This document shows positions 37,101 to 49,974 of a stretch of DNA of 64,000 nucleotides, piece after piece. The notes beneath the pieces are model-generated. The model was given only the letters and a program-made list of their open reading frames with translations. It was not told the DNA's origin and searched no databases. The first letter of the stretch is position 1. Every line of letters begins with the position of its first letter. Made by a program: the position numbers and the translations under genes. This stretch comes from Hymenoscyphus infarciens (taxonomy: Eukaryota > Ascomycota > Leotiomycetes > Helotiales > Helotiaceae), in the NCBI GenBank assembly GCA_001414345.1, contig LLCB01000005.1, positions 1 to 64,000 of the forward strand. Reading direction: 5' to 3'.

Positions 37101-40100
37101 GGTAGACTATTCTTATAAAAAGGTCTAAGCAAGTTTAGTGTTAATTTAGAGGTCTAAACAATTAAGTGCTAAAAGAGTATATAAGCGGCTATCTACTTTA
37201 GCTTAATTATAGGTTTTTAGATCTTACTTATATTAGGTTAATATATCTACTTTTTAATTACTCTTCTTAGATATAAATTAAATCTAGAAGTTAAAGTCTA
37301 ATAGAAACTCTATCTATTAGACTTACTTAGCTATAAGTAGCTTAGTTATTATAAAGTATTCTAATAATCTATAATCTAAATATACGTTAATACACTTCTA
37401 ATATAATATAAGTTTAGAGTATTATTTCTTAAAAGCTTCTATAATAGTAGATAGCTCTTTATTATAGATTTCCTAGTTTAATTCGTAGCTAACTAGAATA
37501 TATAAGTAGAACCTAATAAAGTACTAAAGACTATTATGTTATTATAAGAATATATCTACTATTACTCCTTCTAAGGAGTCTATTTCTACCTTTATATTAT
37601 AATTAAAGTTAAAGTAGTATAAGGTTTATATAATAAGTAGCTAGGTCCTTAACACTTCAAAGGCTTTATTATATTTAAGTATCTATAAAAACGGCTTTAT
37701 AAGGTATATTATTATAGTTAGAGGTTTAGTAATTTTAATATAACCTTTAATAAATTATCTATAGAATCCTATAAACCCTAGATAAGACTTTATACCTATT
37801 ATAGTATTAGGTTAAACCTAGTTTTATAAAAGCTCTACTTTTTCTAGATTAACTTTAAGTCTTTTTATAGTTAAGATAAATCCTAAGTATTTAACTCTAG
37901 TAATACTAAATTCGCTTTTCTTAATATCTATCTAAAGTCCTACTTCTTAGAGCTAATTTAGAACCTTCTTAACCTATTCCTTATATTCTTTAATAGTATC
38001 TAAATAAATTAAAATATCGTCTAAGTAGATAATATAGAAGTCGTCTAAATAATTAATTAAGACGTTGTTTATATAACGTTAATAAGTAATAGAGCTATTA
38101 TAAAGTCTAAAAGGGAGGACCTTATATTTATATATACTATACCTAGTTTTAAACATAGTTATCTCTTCTAAGTTAAAGTCTATTTAGATATAATAGAAAG
38201 CTTATCTAATATCTAATTTAGTAAAGATTTTAGCTATTCTTATCTTAGAAAGAAGCTTATTAATATAAGGGATTAAGTAAGGATCGTTTTAGGTTAGAGT
38301 ATTTAGCTTCTTATAATTAATATAGAACTATAACTTATTATTATTAGCCTTTTTAATAAAGAGTACTAGAGAGGCAAAAGAGCTATTACTATTAATAATA
38401 AACCTCTTATCTAGGTTCTTTATAAGATACTCTTTTATAGTCTTAAGCTCTATAGTTAACTATCGATATAGAGGCAAAAAGGAGTTAAAAAGTAGCTTAT
38501 TTAAAGTAATCTTATAATTATATTTATAATAAGGAGAAAGCTTATTAAAAGCTACTTTTAACAACACGTCTTTATAAAATAAGTAATACTTTAGAAGTTA
38601 GGTCTATATTAGAGCCCTTATTTTATCGTTATTTTAGAGAGAGGCTAATCTCTTATTAATAACCTAATCTAGCTTATAGAAGCTTATTATATAAAATTCT
38701 AGTTTAGGCTATTTTATATTATAATATATTACGTTAATACTTATTTTATAGATAAAGAAGTATAGAGTCTAGCCTTTTAAAGCTATACTAGTAGTTTATA
38801 GAGGCTTTAAACTAAAATTAGATATTAAAATTTTAAGAGGTATTATTATAAATAGAAATAATAACTTAGCTATATATATAAGTCTACCTTTTTTACGTCT
38901 TTCTTATTACTAAATAGTATATTCTCTTTAGTTTATATCTAACTAGTAATTTAAAAAAGGTTTTTAATTCTAGCTAGAAAGAGAAAGTAAAATTTCCTTA
39001 CTATAGTAGAGAGTTAGAGAGTATTTAGCTAGCTAAGTGATCTAGTTCTTTAAGAGATTAAGAAGAACTTTGAAATAGTTTAACTACTTATTATTAATAA
39101 TTAGGTCTTATTATCTAAAGTCTAGAATAATAAAAGAGTAGTTATAGATATAACGTTTATCTATATTTAGATATAGTTATATAAACTAATTTACCTAGCT
39201 TTTAGTACTATTATCGTATCTATAAATAGATACTAAATAAGGTAGTTTCTAGATCTTTAAACCTATTACTTTTAATAATCGTAGAGCTAAGAGTTAATTT
39301 AAAAATAGGTACTTATTTACTTCTATATCTACTAAAGCTTATATTTTAATACTATATCCTTATATACTAAGAGTAGTATTTATAAGGAACTATTTTCCTC
39401 TTATAAGCTTAGAAAGGTTAAGTCTAGCTAGATTATATTTATATAGGCCTAGAAAGGTATTTTTACCTAGGCCTCTTTATTTTCCTTCTAACTTAGATTA
39501 GAGTTAGAGTACTCTTTAAGTAGTTATTCTTTCTTAAGTTAATCGTCCTCCTCTATCTTATTAATACTAAGTAGATTAGAATAGTTAGGCTTAATATACC
39601 TAGGTTTTCTATAATTATAACACTTTATACTAGTAGAGAGTTAGTTTATAAATAAAGTCTTTAATCTTTTACTAGTAGAAGGAGGCTTAAGAGTTTAAGA
39701 AATTTTTTAAGAAGTAGAATAAAGTCTATATAAGAGTAGTAAGGTTTTTATTAAAGAACTAGATAAGGTTTAGTTAATATTAGGCTTTTAATAAGATAAG
39801 CTTATTATAATAGGTTTTTTAATACTTATTATACTAGTTATATATAACTTAGTATTATAACGCTGTTCCTTATCTATAAATAATAAGTCTCTTACTATCT
39901 TATTAAAGTTAATATTCTAATACCTCTTATTATTAACTAATTAGGTTTAGAGCTAAGGCGTAAGCTTATTCTATATATAGTAAAACTTATCTTACTTAGA
40001 TACTTCTCTAAGTATTATTATACTTAAAAAGCAACTTTTAAATTCTATAAAACTTTCTTCTATATAACCCTTCTATCTTATCTAAAGAGACTAAAAGGCG

Positions 40101-41241
40101 TTCTAGGTATCCTCTTTCTTATAACCTATTAGATAGTAGGTATTAAGAAGCTTAATTATCTCTTTATAGTTCTTAAATACTATCTTACTTATATTAGACT
40201 TATATTAGAGCTTTAAGTAGTTCTAGGCAAGTTTTATTATTATCTTCTAAATAAGAGCTTTATAAGTTTAAGGCGTCTAATAATAGTTAGCGTTTATATA
40301 AAGTTAATTATATATTAATATTCTCTATTACTTATATATAGGTAAAACACTATTATCTAAAAGTTTAATTTTTTCTATAATCTTACTTTTAATAGATTAA
40401 AAGGCTTTTAAAGTGCTTTTAGGTTATAGACGTAGAGTAAGTTATTTTAAGAAAGGAATATTAAGAGTAGAGTCTTACCTACGATAGTAGTTTAAAGAGG
40501 TAGAAGAAGGTATTTATATAAGTTAGATAAGACTTAGACTTTAGTTATTATTTAATAGTTATTAACTAATTTACTATACTAGGTCTAATAATTAGATAAT
40601 CTAATTATCTTACTCTAAAATTCTCTATTCTTTTTCTTAATCCTTAGCCTCTATAGCTTAGATTATACTCTATATCTTATCTATATTAGAGAAGTCTTAT
40701 TAATCTCTCTAGCTTCTAAGTACTAAGCCTTTACCTTTATTATTCTTAAGCTTCTTACTATTCTTAGAGGTATAGTACTAAGTTAGGAACCTTTTAGTAA
40801 GAGCTTAACTTTATTCCTTAAAAGGTCGCTCTATACTTAGAAGTAGAGCTTAAAAAGAACTAGAGGTCGCTCTAGATTCTAATATATTAAATGTTAAATA
40901 GAGAGAGAGAGAGAGTAAGATTAGATTTAAAAGCCTTCTAGATAACTATTATAAGTTAACTTATTTACTAAAATCTAGGGTTATTAGGACTCTTAGGAAA
41001 TACTTAGTATATTCTAATCTCTTAATATATACTAAAATACGATTTTTACTAGCTATCTATACTAATAATAAACCCTACTATTACTAGCTATCTAGGTAGT
41101 CTCTAATTACTTAGCTATATAAGAATGTTATTATAATATCTTAAATCGAGTATAAATTAACTTTTAAATAAAGAGCAGCGACAAGCTTAAAAAGAGATAT
41201 TATTAAGACTATTACTAGTAAAGAAGAGTTATTATTTTTAT

Positions 41242-41736
41242 ATAATAGCATAAAATACATATAACTATAGTAGAGGTATATAAGAGTATATATAGTAGAA
41301 TAACATATATAAATACTAGGTACTAATATAGAAGAAAATAATAAATATCCCTTTACTATACTAAATATAAACGTCTATATATAAGAAGGTTAGAAGCTTC
41401 TAAGTTCTAATAATAATAATAACCGAGCCTTATCTAATATAGCTAATACTAAATAATAAGAGCTAAAAAGCTAAATATATAACCTCTAATTCTTTAGAAA
41501 GCTAAATATATAACATCTAAACCTTAATCCCTTCTATATATAAATATTAGATATTAATACCTTTAGCACTTCGCTCGCATAAGTATTAGTCATTCGTAAT
41601 CTCGGCCTCAGGGGTATCAGGGGTATTGGCACTGCTTAGGGGTATCGGCAGTTTCACGAATGCCGACAATTCAGGATAGTGCTGTCACATGATAATCCAG
41701 CTGTCACATGATAATCCAGGATGGCATGCCATCATA
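41242..41736 (-). repeat. 5' LTR of the 8.1-kb gypsy element
   Basis: 495 bp. The left two thirds are RIP-mutated. The last ~165 bp (from about 41570), facing the NRPS-like gene, keep normal C and G content, unlike the same part of the partner LTR. Confidence 0.92.
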
Positions 41737-41912
41737 ATAACTCGCTGTAGCTTACTATTATTGAGAATCTTTTTCTTTTTTTTTGAAGAAGGAAAAAATC
41801 CATGTATTTGTACTCTTGCTTGCTTACTTATATACCTTATTTCATCTTGCGTCATTACTCCCATTCACTCTACTTCCCATTCACTCTCTCCCATAACTCA
41901 CTCATCCCAAAA

Positions 41913-44900
41913 TCACATCTTCAAAAAGCCACTCTCCCTCCAAACCCCAACATTTTTCCCCATCCACTCCCCACAAAAAGGTCCACACTCCCTCAATGCC
42001 CGACTAATCTCTCTAGTCTTTTGCGTTTCAAAGACCAAATCACCTTTCTTCTCTTCCTTCTCCCTTTCCCCATTTACAGCCTTCTTCCCACCACATCCGG
42101 TAGGCATCCCGTCCTCAGCAAGCGCCATATCCTCAAAGAAGCCCAGCAACCTCAATCCATGAATCTCATTCGCAACAGGTGAATCCGCGAGTGAAGCTAA
42201 TTTCCTCACCCACTCTGTCATGGTGATTTGTGGGAGGACGGCTCCTGTGGAGGTGTTTAGGTGGGTGAGGAGAGTGGACCAGGGGATTGGGTGGGGGTTT
42301 GTTATGTTGTGGAGGGTGTAGGTTGCTTTTTGCTCTGCTTCCGTTGACTCGGTAGATGGAGGAGAGGAAGGGGAAGATGGAGATAGAGAGTTTGATTGGG
42401 AGGGCGAGGTGTTAGGGGGAGGGGTAGAGGTGAGGAGGATGTCTGAAATTGTTGCAGCTGCTATATCGACTGGGATCCAATCTACGTTTTTGGTGGGGAA
42501 GAGGGGGATACTATTTATGGAGGGGTGGAGTGCGGTTGAGAACATGATCTATTCAACTTTCATTAACTTCTCTTCTTTTATTCGAGAGTGTGTAGCGTGA
42601 TGGGAGGGAAAACTTACAGGCCACATCTCATCGACATTCCAGCATCCCGTCTTGGTTGATCCTGCGAGTTGTCCTACGCGAAGGAGATGGATGGGGATGT
42701 TTAGGGAATTGGTTGCGGTTTGGGTTATTCTTTCCACTGTTTTTTGTGTTAGGAAATCTCCCTCGAGGGGTAAGGGAATGAGAACTTACCAATATATTTA
42801 CTCTGCGCATACCCAGTACCAAGTGCAACCGTAGGATCACCACCAATAGGCGTCTCTGGCACCGTAGCAGCCTTATGTCCCGCTCCCATACAAGTACTAA
42901 TACTACTCGTAAAAGCCAACCGTTTCGGTCTACCAGCTTGACAGAATCGAAGAAGTGACATCGTATCTACCCTCGATTAGCATTCATCTATTTATAAAAA
43001 AAAAAAAAAAAAAAAAATAACAGAAAGGAAGAGTAAGAAACTCACTCCTCAAACAATCCCCCTCAAACTCCTCAACGCCCAAATTAAAATCCATCTTCCA
43101 AGCATTCTGCACCACCACCGTAACGTTCTTCGCCAACTCAGAGTACTTCTCTAAATCCAACCCCAGCAGAGGATCTTGCATGCTGAAATTTACTACTTCG
43201 ATTTTCCCCCCTCTCTCAATGTCAAGAATGGCCGAATCCAGTTTTCGACTTTCGAGCGCTTTCTTAAGTTTAGCCAAATGATTTGGACCTCTAACCATTG
43301 CATATATTTTCTCAACTTGCTCCGAGGCAGAAAGAGTAGTGAGAAGTGCGGTGCCTAGGGAGCCAGAGGCACCGGTTAGGAGGATTGTTTCTTTTTGTGA
43401 AGGCGGGAAGGAGGTTGTTGAGCGAGGAGGCCAAGATTTGAATTCGGATTCTAGTTTTTGGATTATGCGGTGGACTGTTTCGATGGAGGAAACCTGTTCT
43501 GCGGGTAGTGGGGAGTTTGAACGGGATAGTGGTCGGGTGAAGTAGGTAATTAGTTTGCTGATGGAGGGGTTTTCGAAAATTGAGCTTAGGGAGATTGGAC
43601 GGCCGAAGTGGGAGGTGAGGGAGGCTCGGAGGGAGAGGGCGAGACGGGAGTCGATTCCTAGGTCGTAGAGGGTTGCCCAGTTGTGGATGTCGGTTATTGG
43701 GGTATTGGAAAGAGAGGCCAGGATGTTGCGGATATATTCTCCTACTGCTTCATGGGAAAATCCGGATGAGGTGGTTGTTGGGGTAGCTTCGGCGTAGAAT
43801 TGATCGATGTATTTTTCGTAAAGTTGCATGGCTTCTTTTCGCTTGACGTTTCCTTTTGGTGTGACTGGTAACTTCTCCCCCTTTGGCAAAACTCGAATCA
43901 TAGATTTCATAATTTGAGAATGCCCTGGATATTTGGAGTTGATAGATTGAACCGCGTTCCAAATCTCGGCTTTGACTTTCTCACTCTCGGGATCGTATTG
44001 CTCGTGTAACTCGACCAAAAGACTGGCACATGGTTTTGAGTGACCAAGTGCCAATGCTGTGTTTATGTACTTGGAAGAAGTCTGAATATCGAGTTGAAGA
44101 GGACCAGCACTTGTATTCTCTCCATTTGAGTGCACAAGAATATCATCCTTTCTGCCAATAAGAACGAAGAAGCCACTTCCAGGGGGGTCTTGAACAAAAA
44201 GATCATTGGTCCGGTAAGGCTCATTTGTGCTTTGCCATAACTCCGCAGCCAGCTCAAATCCCTTGTGAACAACACATTCGTAAGAACCTTCAGCTACCTC
44301 TTGCATCTCCAGAAGAGGATTGTCGGGGTACAAATTTCGGAAAGAGTAACATTTGGGGTTATCTCTGGTATGGGGGATTGAGCGGAATGGAGGGCCAATT
44401 TCCGTACTACCATATGTGGTTTTGACGTTAACTCCGTTAGCTGTTAGTGCTGTGACTATGCCTTCTGAGAGAGCGGCTCCACCGGGTTGAAGGAGTTTCA
44501 GAGATATCAGGGGAGAAAAGTCGCCTCCGTTTTCGGTGATGTATTCGTACATGTTCTCGATTAATGTGGGAGCACAATGGGTCAAGTCCACGGGGTTTCC
44601 CGTTGCAGAAAGTGTTTTCCAAGCAGCAAATATGCCAGAACTTGATGGCGGCCATGCTAATGGTGGAAACGAGAGAATTTGCCCATTTGGTAAGCCAGAT
44701 AATGCAATGGAAATACCTGCGATATGATACCTGCTTCTGTGAGTATTCATTTGTGCTTGAGGATCCGGTAGGCTTACAATGGAAAAAGAAGAAACCAGTT
44801 CTCAGCGCTAAACTCTTGAAATAATCGGTACATCCTCGCAATCAACATCATACTCCTGTTTGTATGAATAATAGGTTTTGGCATGCCAGTTGAACCCGAG

Positions 44901-45595
44901 GAGTGGATGATGAAAGTATGTCTCTCCCAGATATCTCCGAAATCTTGGAACTTGACAGCATCCAGATCTGCATATCTGACATCAGCGGACTGGGGAAGGA
45001 CCTCGACCATATCAATCTTTTTGACGTTGTTCGTGTCAGCCTTGGAATTCTTCGAGTCGGTGATTACTGCCACAGCATTGCAAGTTTCCAGTAGATGGTG
45101 CAATGCATTCTTTGCATTAGATTCAGCGAGGAGAAGAACTCTGACACCGAGTTTCTGGAGAGCCAGCTCTGTGCAGAAATACTCCAATGTCCTCCCAGCG
45201 CCCAGTAATGCTACAGTGGGTTGCACCCGTGACGAGTTTGCTTCTGCGAGTTCATTCTGGAGTCGATCGGCGTATAATAGAGCAAGTGTTTCGGTGACTT
45301 GGTCGAACTCGTCCCATGTCATAGATTCATATGGTGTATTTGAGGCGGCCGAGGTGGGATATAAAAATGCTTTCTGACCCTTGAAAGCTGCGCCATCATG
45401 TCGTACCAGTGCTCCAAGACTGACTAGTTTTGGATTTGAATACCGCTTCGAGTGAGGATGCCCATGTAACCACCATAACTCCTTGATTCTCTGTGATGCG
45501 TACTCAGGTGGCACCACTGATGAGTCTGAGCAGACTTGAAGTGTTTTTGATGAAGTGTTGTCCTCCACCGGCGAATCCATCATCATCGGTGCCAT
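41913..45595 (-). CDS. NRPS-like carboxylate reductase (adenylation-thiolation-reductase)
   Basis: Five exons are inferred: 45595-44778, 44730-43046, 42966-42790, 42736-42618 and 42548-41913, about 1144 residues, with introns of 47-79 nt and all joins in frame. The adenylation domain (about 1-570) has HSSGSTGMPKP at about 231, YGSTEIG at 379, YRTNDLF at 445, GRKDD at 464 and the Lys of PKGNVKRK near 565. The thiolation domain has DLGIDS with the phosphopantetheine Ser near 634. The reductase domain (about 720 to end) has the NADPH loop TGASGSLG near 725, an SSIS stretch and the catalytic YAQSK (Tyr 887, Lys 891). Such enzymes activate a carboxylic acid as AMP ester, load it on the arm and release an aldehyde or alcohol with NADPH. 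The substrate is not predictable. There is no condensation domain. It is divergent from the permease at 47438, and its stop is 177 bp from the transposon island. No disabling lesion is seen. Confidence 0.93.
42996..43017. repeat. 22-nt A/T homopolymer inside an intron
   Basis: A run of 22 A on plus forms a poly-T tract upstream of the branch site (GCTAATC) in the 79-nt second intron of the NRPS-like gene. Its length may be unstable or misassembled. Confidence 0.85.
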
Positions 45596-45882
45596 TTTGA
45601 ATTTTTGGTGTGAGGGTGTGAGGGTGGGATGGTGAGGGTAAGGCTGGTGAGATGTATTAGGGAGTCTTCAAATCGACAGCCGAGCCTTTTAAAGGTTGAG
45701 TTGAAATTGAAGGGGAAGTCGCGACCCCTCCAAAGAAGACTTGGACTTCTATTTTGACAGAATGAACGCTTCACCCCTCTCTCAACTCACACTCACACTC
45801 CACCTTTTTAATGCCTACGCCTACTTGCCGTGCGGGTACAATGGACGTCGCCACATTTTCTTCCGCCCGAGGTAGTAGAGAG

Positions 45883-45906
45883 GGCAAGGGCAAGGGCAAG
45901 GGCAAG
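45883..45906. repeat. Four tandem GGCAAG units
   Basis: Perfect hexamer repeats, about 290 bp upstream of the NRPS-like start codon. Confidence 0.85.
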
Positions 45907-46280
45907 ATCCATCAATTACCTTACTCAACCCGCACCGCACCGCACCGCAGTCAATCAGCACACTATCCCCCACCACGAGGCGGGCGGAAGGCTGTCGGAA
46001 TTCTTCATTAACCTGGTATTGGTCGATAGCGGGCGACTTTAAAGGCTGGTTTCGCTGTTGTCCCACCCGAGTCTTTGTGGGAAAGGGCACGCACGATAAG
46101 AGCTGGAACGAGGTGCAGCGAGCAATGTTTGCTTAGGAGAATGCAAAGAGGGGAAAATGGCATTCCCATGACGGCGTAGCATGGCATGGCATGGCCGTTG
46201 ATCCACTGTGGGTATTGATACTCTATTACGGAGACGAGACAAGATTTACTTTACTGACGACGGACGATTCCAACGACCTG

Positions 46281-46315
46281 TCAATCGTCAATCGTCAATC
46301 GTCAATCGTCAATCG
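46281..46315. repeat. Five tandem TCAATCG units
   Basis: Perfect 7-bp units in the divergent promoter region. Confidence 0.9.
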
Positions 46316-47437
46316 TCCCGAGTGAGGCACTTGAGCTGCGTCCCACCCCTCTCCCTGGGACCTCGTGGACGCCGAGACGGGCGGCTCTCTGAGCGGTTGC
46401 GGCCATCGAGCAAGACTAGCAAGACTAGCAAGAATACCACCAGTCGGATGCTGTACTCGTACCCGCATGCGATTCCATCATTTGTTACCGGCAAACAAGT
46501 GGCGAATCGGCTTGGGTCAATTGGGTGATGGGAAAGATGGGATGGGATATCGGAAATAAAGGGTTATCCACGCTATAACGACAAGCGAGGAATCGTCTCG
46601 TTCCCAGCCATCTTTATATGGATATTGACCATACGGGATTTATTCCGAGCAGTGCATCACATGGACAAACCACTGGAAGCCAAGTGTGGTACGAACCAAG
46701 GGCCAATCGTCGTCTATAAGTTACTTGAAGTGAGGAAGTCTCGAAAGAGCCTCGTGCAGCTCTCCCCCGCCTGCTTGCTGCTTTATTTTTCTATTCTGAC
46801 TTTCACAACTTCCACAACTTCGCCGGCCTTCACCATGGCGGCGGGCAGGGCTCTCTTCTCCCACTGGTCAACATCCGGGGAACTCAGCTCTTGGCATCTT
46901 GCAAAACCGCACTTTGGGGAATTCAAAACTTCAGCCCGTCTGGGGAACCCGTTTTGTATTGTTTGCGGCCAAAAGTCGTTATTTACGGCCAACCGAACCG
47001 CTCGTCAAAGAAGCGGAGTTCCATCGAGGCACTTACTTAATCAATTATTGCCCCGGATTTTCCGGGGTACGTAAGATTACCTTGCCAAGATAGAGAAGAT
47101 AGCAACATCGAATTGGTATCTTGATATCTTGATGGAGATGTTGACAATCTGTCTCAAGCATGATAGATCTTGGGGATCTTTAGTGCTGAAATGTCTAGCC
47201 ACCATTTGAAAAAGCATAAGTCGACTCTTTCCTTTCCCTTTCTCTAACGCTTTAATTCTATTTTTTATTGTGGGCCTCAATACGACGTAAAGTGGTCAGC
47301 GCTCAAAAACCAACAATCAACCAACATTTCTTATCTCTTGGCAGGGTTCTTCCACGCCACATAGGGGTTGACGACGAAACTTCTTGTAATTGTAAATAGT
47401 TGCAAGTCGTTCGTCACTGTTCGTTCATATATCCAAC

Positions 47438-49148
47438 ATGGCGCCAGCAATCGTCGAGAAACTCCGGCTGTACTCGGAGCCAGGAGCCTACTCAAACGGA
47501 CCAAATGGGATCGCCTCGAACAAAGATCTCGACCCTGTCCCTTTCGAATCCGAGGAACGAAAATGGACATGGCCCTCGCTATTGGGTTTCTGGATCGCGG
47601 AGGCTTTCAGTATTTCCATGTATCAAGTTGCTTCTTCCTCAATTAGCAAGGGGTTGAGCCCAGGCCTAGCCATTCTCGCGGTTATCGTGGGTCATCTGTT
47701 GGTATGTATCCCGGCAATGGGCAATGGATACGTTGGATGCATTTACGGAGTCAACTTTCCGGTACTGATGAGATCGACCTTTGGCGTTTATGGTGCATAC
47801 TTTGCCGTCTTTGTTCGAGGTGTGGTGGCGTGTATTTGTAAGTTCTATTTATCTCCTTAACGTGTGCACAAGACTTACACATTGAAGGGTTTGGAACTCA
47901 GAGTTTCCAGGGCGGCCAATGTATCGCTTCGATGATCGAGGCCATCTGGCCGTCTTTCAAAAAGTTCCCGAATCACATACCGGCATCAGCACATGTCACT
48001 TCAGCTCAGCTGTTGACGTTCTTTTTGTTTATTATTGTTCAATTGCCGCTGTTATATCTCCATGTCTCGAAATTGAGATATCTGTTTATGGCAAAGACCA
48101 TCATAATGCCAATATTCGGGCTTACCCTCTTCATCTGGGCTCTTGTGGCTGGTAAGTCTTATGAATCCAAGAATTAATATCATATTATGCTAACGACATG
48201 ACAGCGAAAGGATTTGGTCCCACCTTCAGCAAAGGAACAAACATCCTTGATGGAACCCCAGTTGCTGTCGTGTTCTTCCAATGTGTCACAACGACGATTG
48301 GTCCAAAGGCGACGCTCGCTCTCAACATGCCAGATTTCACGCGTTATGCCAAGTACCCGAAACAAGTTTTCTGGACACAAGCCGTTGGGCTTTGTGTACT
48401 CGTTACACTGTGTGGTATCCTTGGTATTACCGTAACCAGTGCTGCACAAGAGGTGTACGGTGTACTGACCTGGAACCCTCTCCAAGTCTCCGCATTGTGG
48501 AATAACCGCGCTGCGCAATTCTTCTCCAGTCTCTGCTGGATGTTTGCAGTCATCGGTACCAACATTTCCGCCAACTCGGTCTCTTTCTCCAACGATCTCT
48601 CACTCTGGTTCCCATCTTGGATTAATGCCAGACGAGGAGCTTACGTCTGTTGTATTATTTCCGTCGCAGCTACGCCTTGGAATATCCAATATTCCGCTGC
48701 ATCGTTCAGTGCTTTCCTCGGTGGTTATGCCATGTTCCTTGGTCCCATTGCTGGTATAATGATGTCCGATTTCTGGGTCCTCCGAAATCGTCACTTGAAC
48801 CTTTCAAGTTTGTACCGTCACCCAGATATCTACTCTTTCTTCCACGGCTTCAACATCCGCGCATTCGCCGCTTTCATTCTTGGTGTTGCGCCCAATCTTG
48901 CTGGTCTTGCGAAAGCCACAGGACAGAAGAGTATTCCAAAGGGTGCCACTTATGTGTATAGTTTGAGTTGGTTGATTGGAACGATCGTCGCCTTTGTATT
49001 TTATACTGCCTTTGGCAAGATTTGGCCGATGGAAGATAAATCTGATAATCATGAGGTGGTCGTGGAGGGGGTTGGGAGCAGCAGTGGTTCTCCGAGTTAT
49101 TCGGAGGAGACCAAGGTCGTTGGCGAGAAGGGCATTCATGATTTTTAG
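47438..49148 (+). CDS. NCS1-family nucleobase/allantoin-type permease (Fur-like)
   Basis: Three exons are inferred: 47438-47837, 47888-48151 and 48205-49148, about 535 residues. The introns are 50 and 53 nt, with GTAAGT donors and, in the second, a GCTAAC branch site. The protein has about twelve membrane segments. Family features are the PSLLGFW start of helix 1, the WFGTQSFQGGQ stretch made by joining exons 1 and 2, the NMPDFTRYAK stretch, SANSVSFSNDLS, and YSFFHGFNIRA, which favours the Fur branch (uracil, uridine, allantoin, thiamine-type carriers) over the Fcy branch. It should import a purine- or pyrimidine-related compound across the plasma membrane by proton symport; the exact substrate cannot be told. 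A hydrophilic Ser/Glu-rich tail of about 40 residues may serve endocytic control. The start ATG lies in CAACATGG. Confidence 0.92.
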
Positions 49149-49974
49149 GGGTTTCTCGGACTAATTTCCTGGGTAGGAACTGGTTTACAGTCTAAATTAT
49201 TTTATTATTATTTTTAATTCTTATACGTTACTCAGGATGATCCAAAATTCTTGTCGGGCTGTGGCTTGAACAGCCAGGCCCAGGTTCCTCCTGTGCCGTA
49301 CCCTACTGAAACAATAATAACCTGTCTAAAGGAAAACTTGGAAAAATACTAAAAAAATCCACAATGAATCTTCAATAGCTAGTTAATACTAGTAGCAGGT
49401 TTTGTTAGGTTCTGTTATGTTTTGTTAGACCGTTATGGTTTATTTTCAAATTTATTACGTTCCTGTCTAGGATTAAATTCCAACAGTTTTTGCGGAGCCG
49501 GCCCCCTACGAAACATATTTTCAGGGACTACCCGCCTGAAGCGAGTATGACCTGCAGGCTTCCGTGGGCCCGGAGAGCCTCCGAAAACAGTATACAACGT
49601 AGGATAGTACGACATAACCAACCAAGCACGATATGCGAGGCTGATCAATTAACTTTCTGTATAACCATGCAGTGCGCTCCTATGGAAAAAACCCTTAATC
49701 TACAAGCAAGGCAGCCTCGTAGAACTGGTGATGGTCTGCATGAAAGGGGCACGGCGCTGTTGTAACCGAGCCCTCAGATCTCAGCTCATCCCTCAGATCA
49801 GGCTGCAGCATAATCTTCCTCGTAAAATTGACGTCTTCCCGGAGGCCAACCTACGGCTGTCTTGGAGTTGAGTTAGTCATTGACAAAAGGAGCATCCGGT
49901 CCTTATCATCTTGGACCAAACCTCAACACATCAATCATCTATCACCTTGGGTCGAGGAAATCGTTTCATCAATC
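49149..49974. other. Intergenic region between the permease and the DUF726 gene
   Basis: No gene is supported. A TTTTGTTAG-like motif recurs near 49398-49428. The reading frame upstream of 49975 is open back to 49828 but has no in-frame ATG. Confidence 0.5.

Larger units (their letters stand above)
33651..41736 (-). mobile_element. Complete-structure 8.1-kb Ty3/gypsy LTR retrotransposon, RIP-inactivated
   Basis: LTRs are 33651-34146 (496 bp) and 41242-41736 (495 bp). The TSD ATAAC is perfect (33646-33650 and 41737-41741). A purine tract (reverse complement of TCTCTTCTTCTTTA) abuts 34146, so it reads on minus with its 5' LTR at 41242-41736. Read through stops on minus: leader and gag at about 41230-39800; reverse transcriptase with a clear YLDDILIY motif near 38003-38030; RNase H at about 37480-37240 (EIYNKEL...); integrase near 36480-36200. 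This order is Ty3/gypsy. The leader is homologous to that of the gag-only elements, so it is a plausible full-length relative. Many stops exclude activity of this copy. Confidence 0.9.
45596..47437. promoter_or_regulatory. Divergent intergenic region between the reductase and the permease
   Basis: About 1.84 kb separates the two divergent starts. It holds four GGCAAG units (45883-45906) and five TCAATCG units (46281-46315). The ORF at 46625-47074 has no recognisable domain and was not accepted. The region should contain both promoters. I could not assign factor sites with confidence. Confidence 0.45.

Noticed and set aside
1..41736. A novel functional gene cluster hidden in the AT-rich island
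   Set aside because: All recognisable pieces are LTR, hAT or MULE sequence with RIP-type stops. No open reading frame of substance survives.
41689..42182. Plus-strand ORFs antisense to the last exon of the NRPS-like gene
   Set aside because: They are shadows of a real coding exon that completes the reductase domain on minus.
46625..47074. 149-codon ORF in the reductase-permease promoter region
   Set aside because: No domain, hydrophobic and Ser/Thr-rich by chance, and overlapping ORFs in other frames. It more likely reflects promoter and leader sequence.
49828..49974. N-terminal extension of the DUF726 frame
   Set aside because: The frame is open but has no ATG before 49975; it would need a TTG start or an upstream exon that I cannot see.
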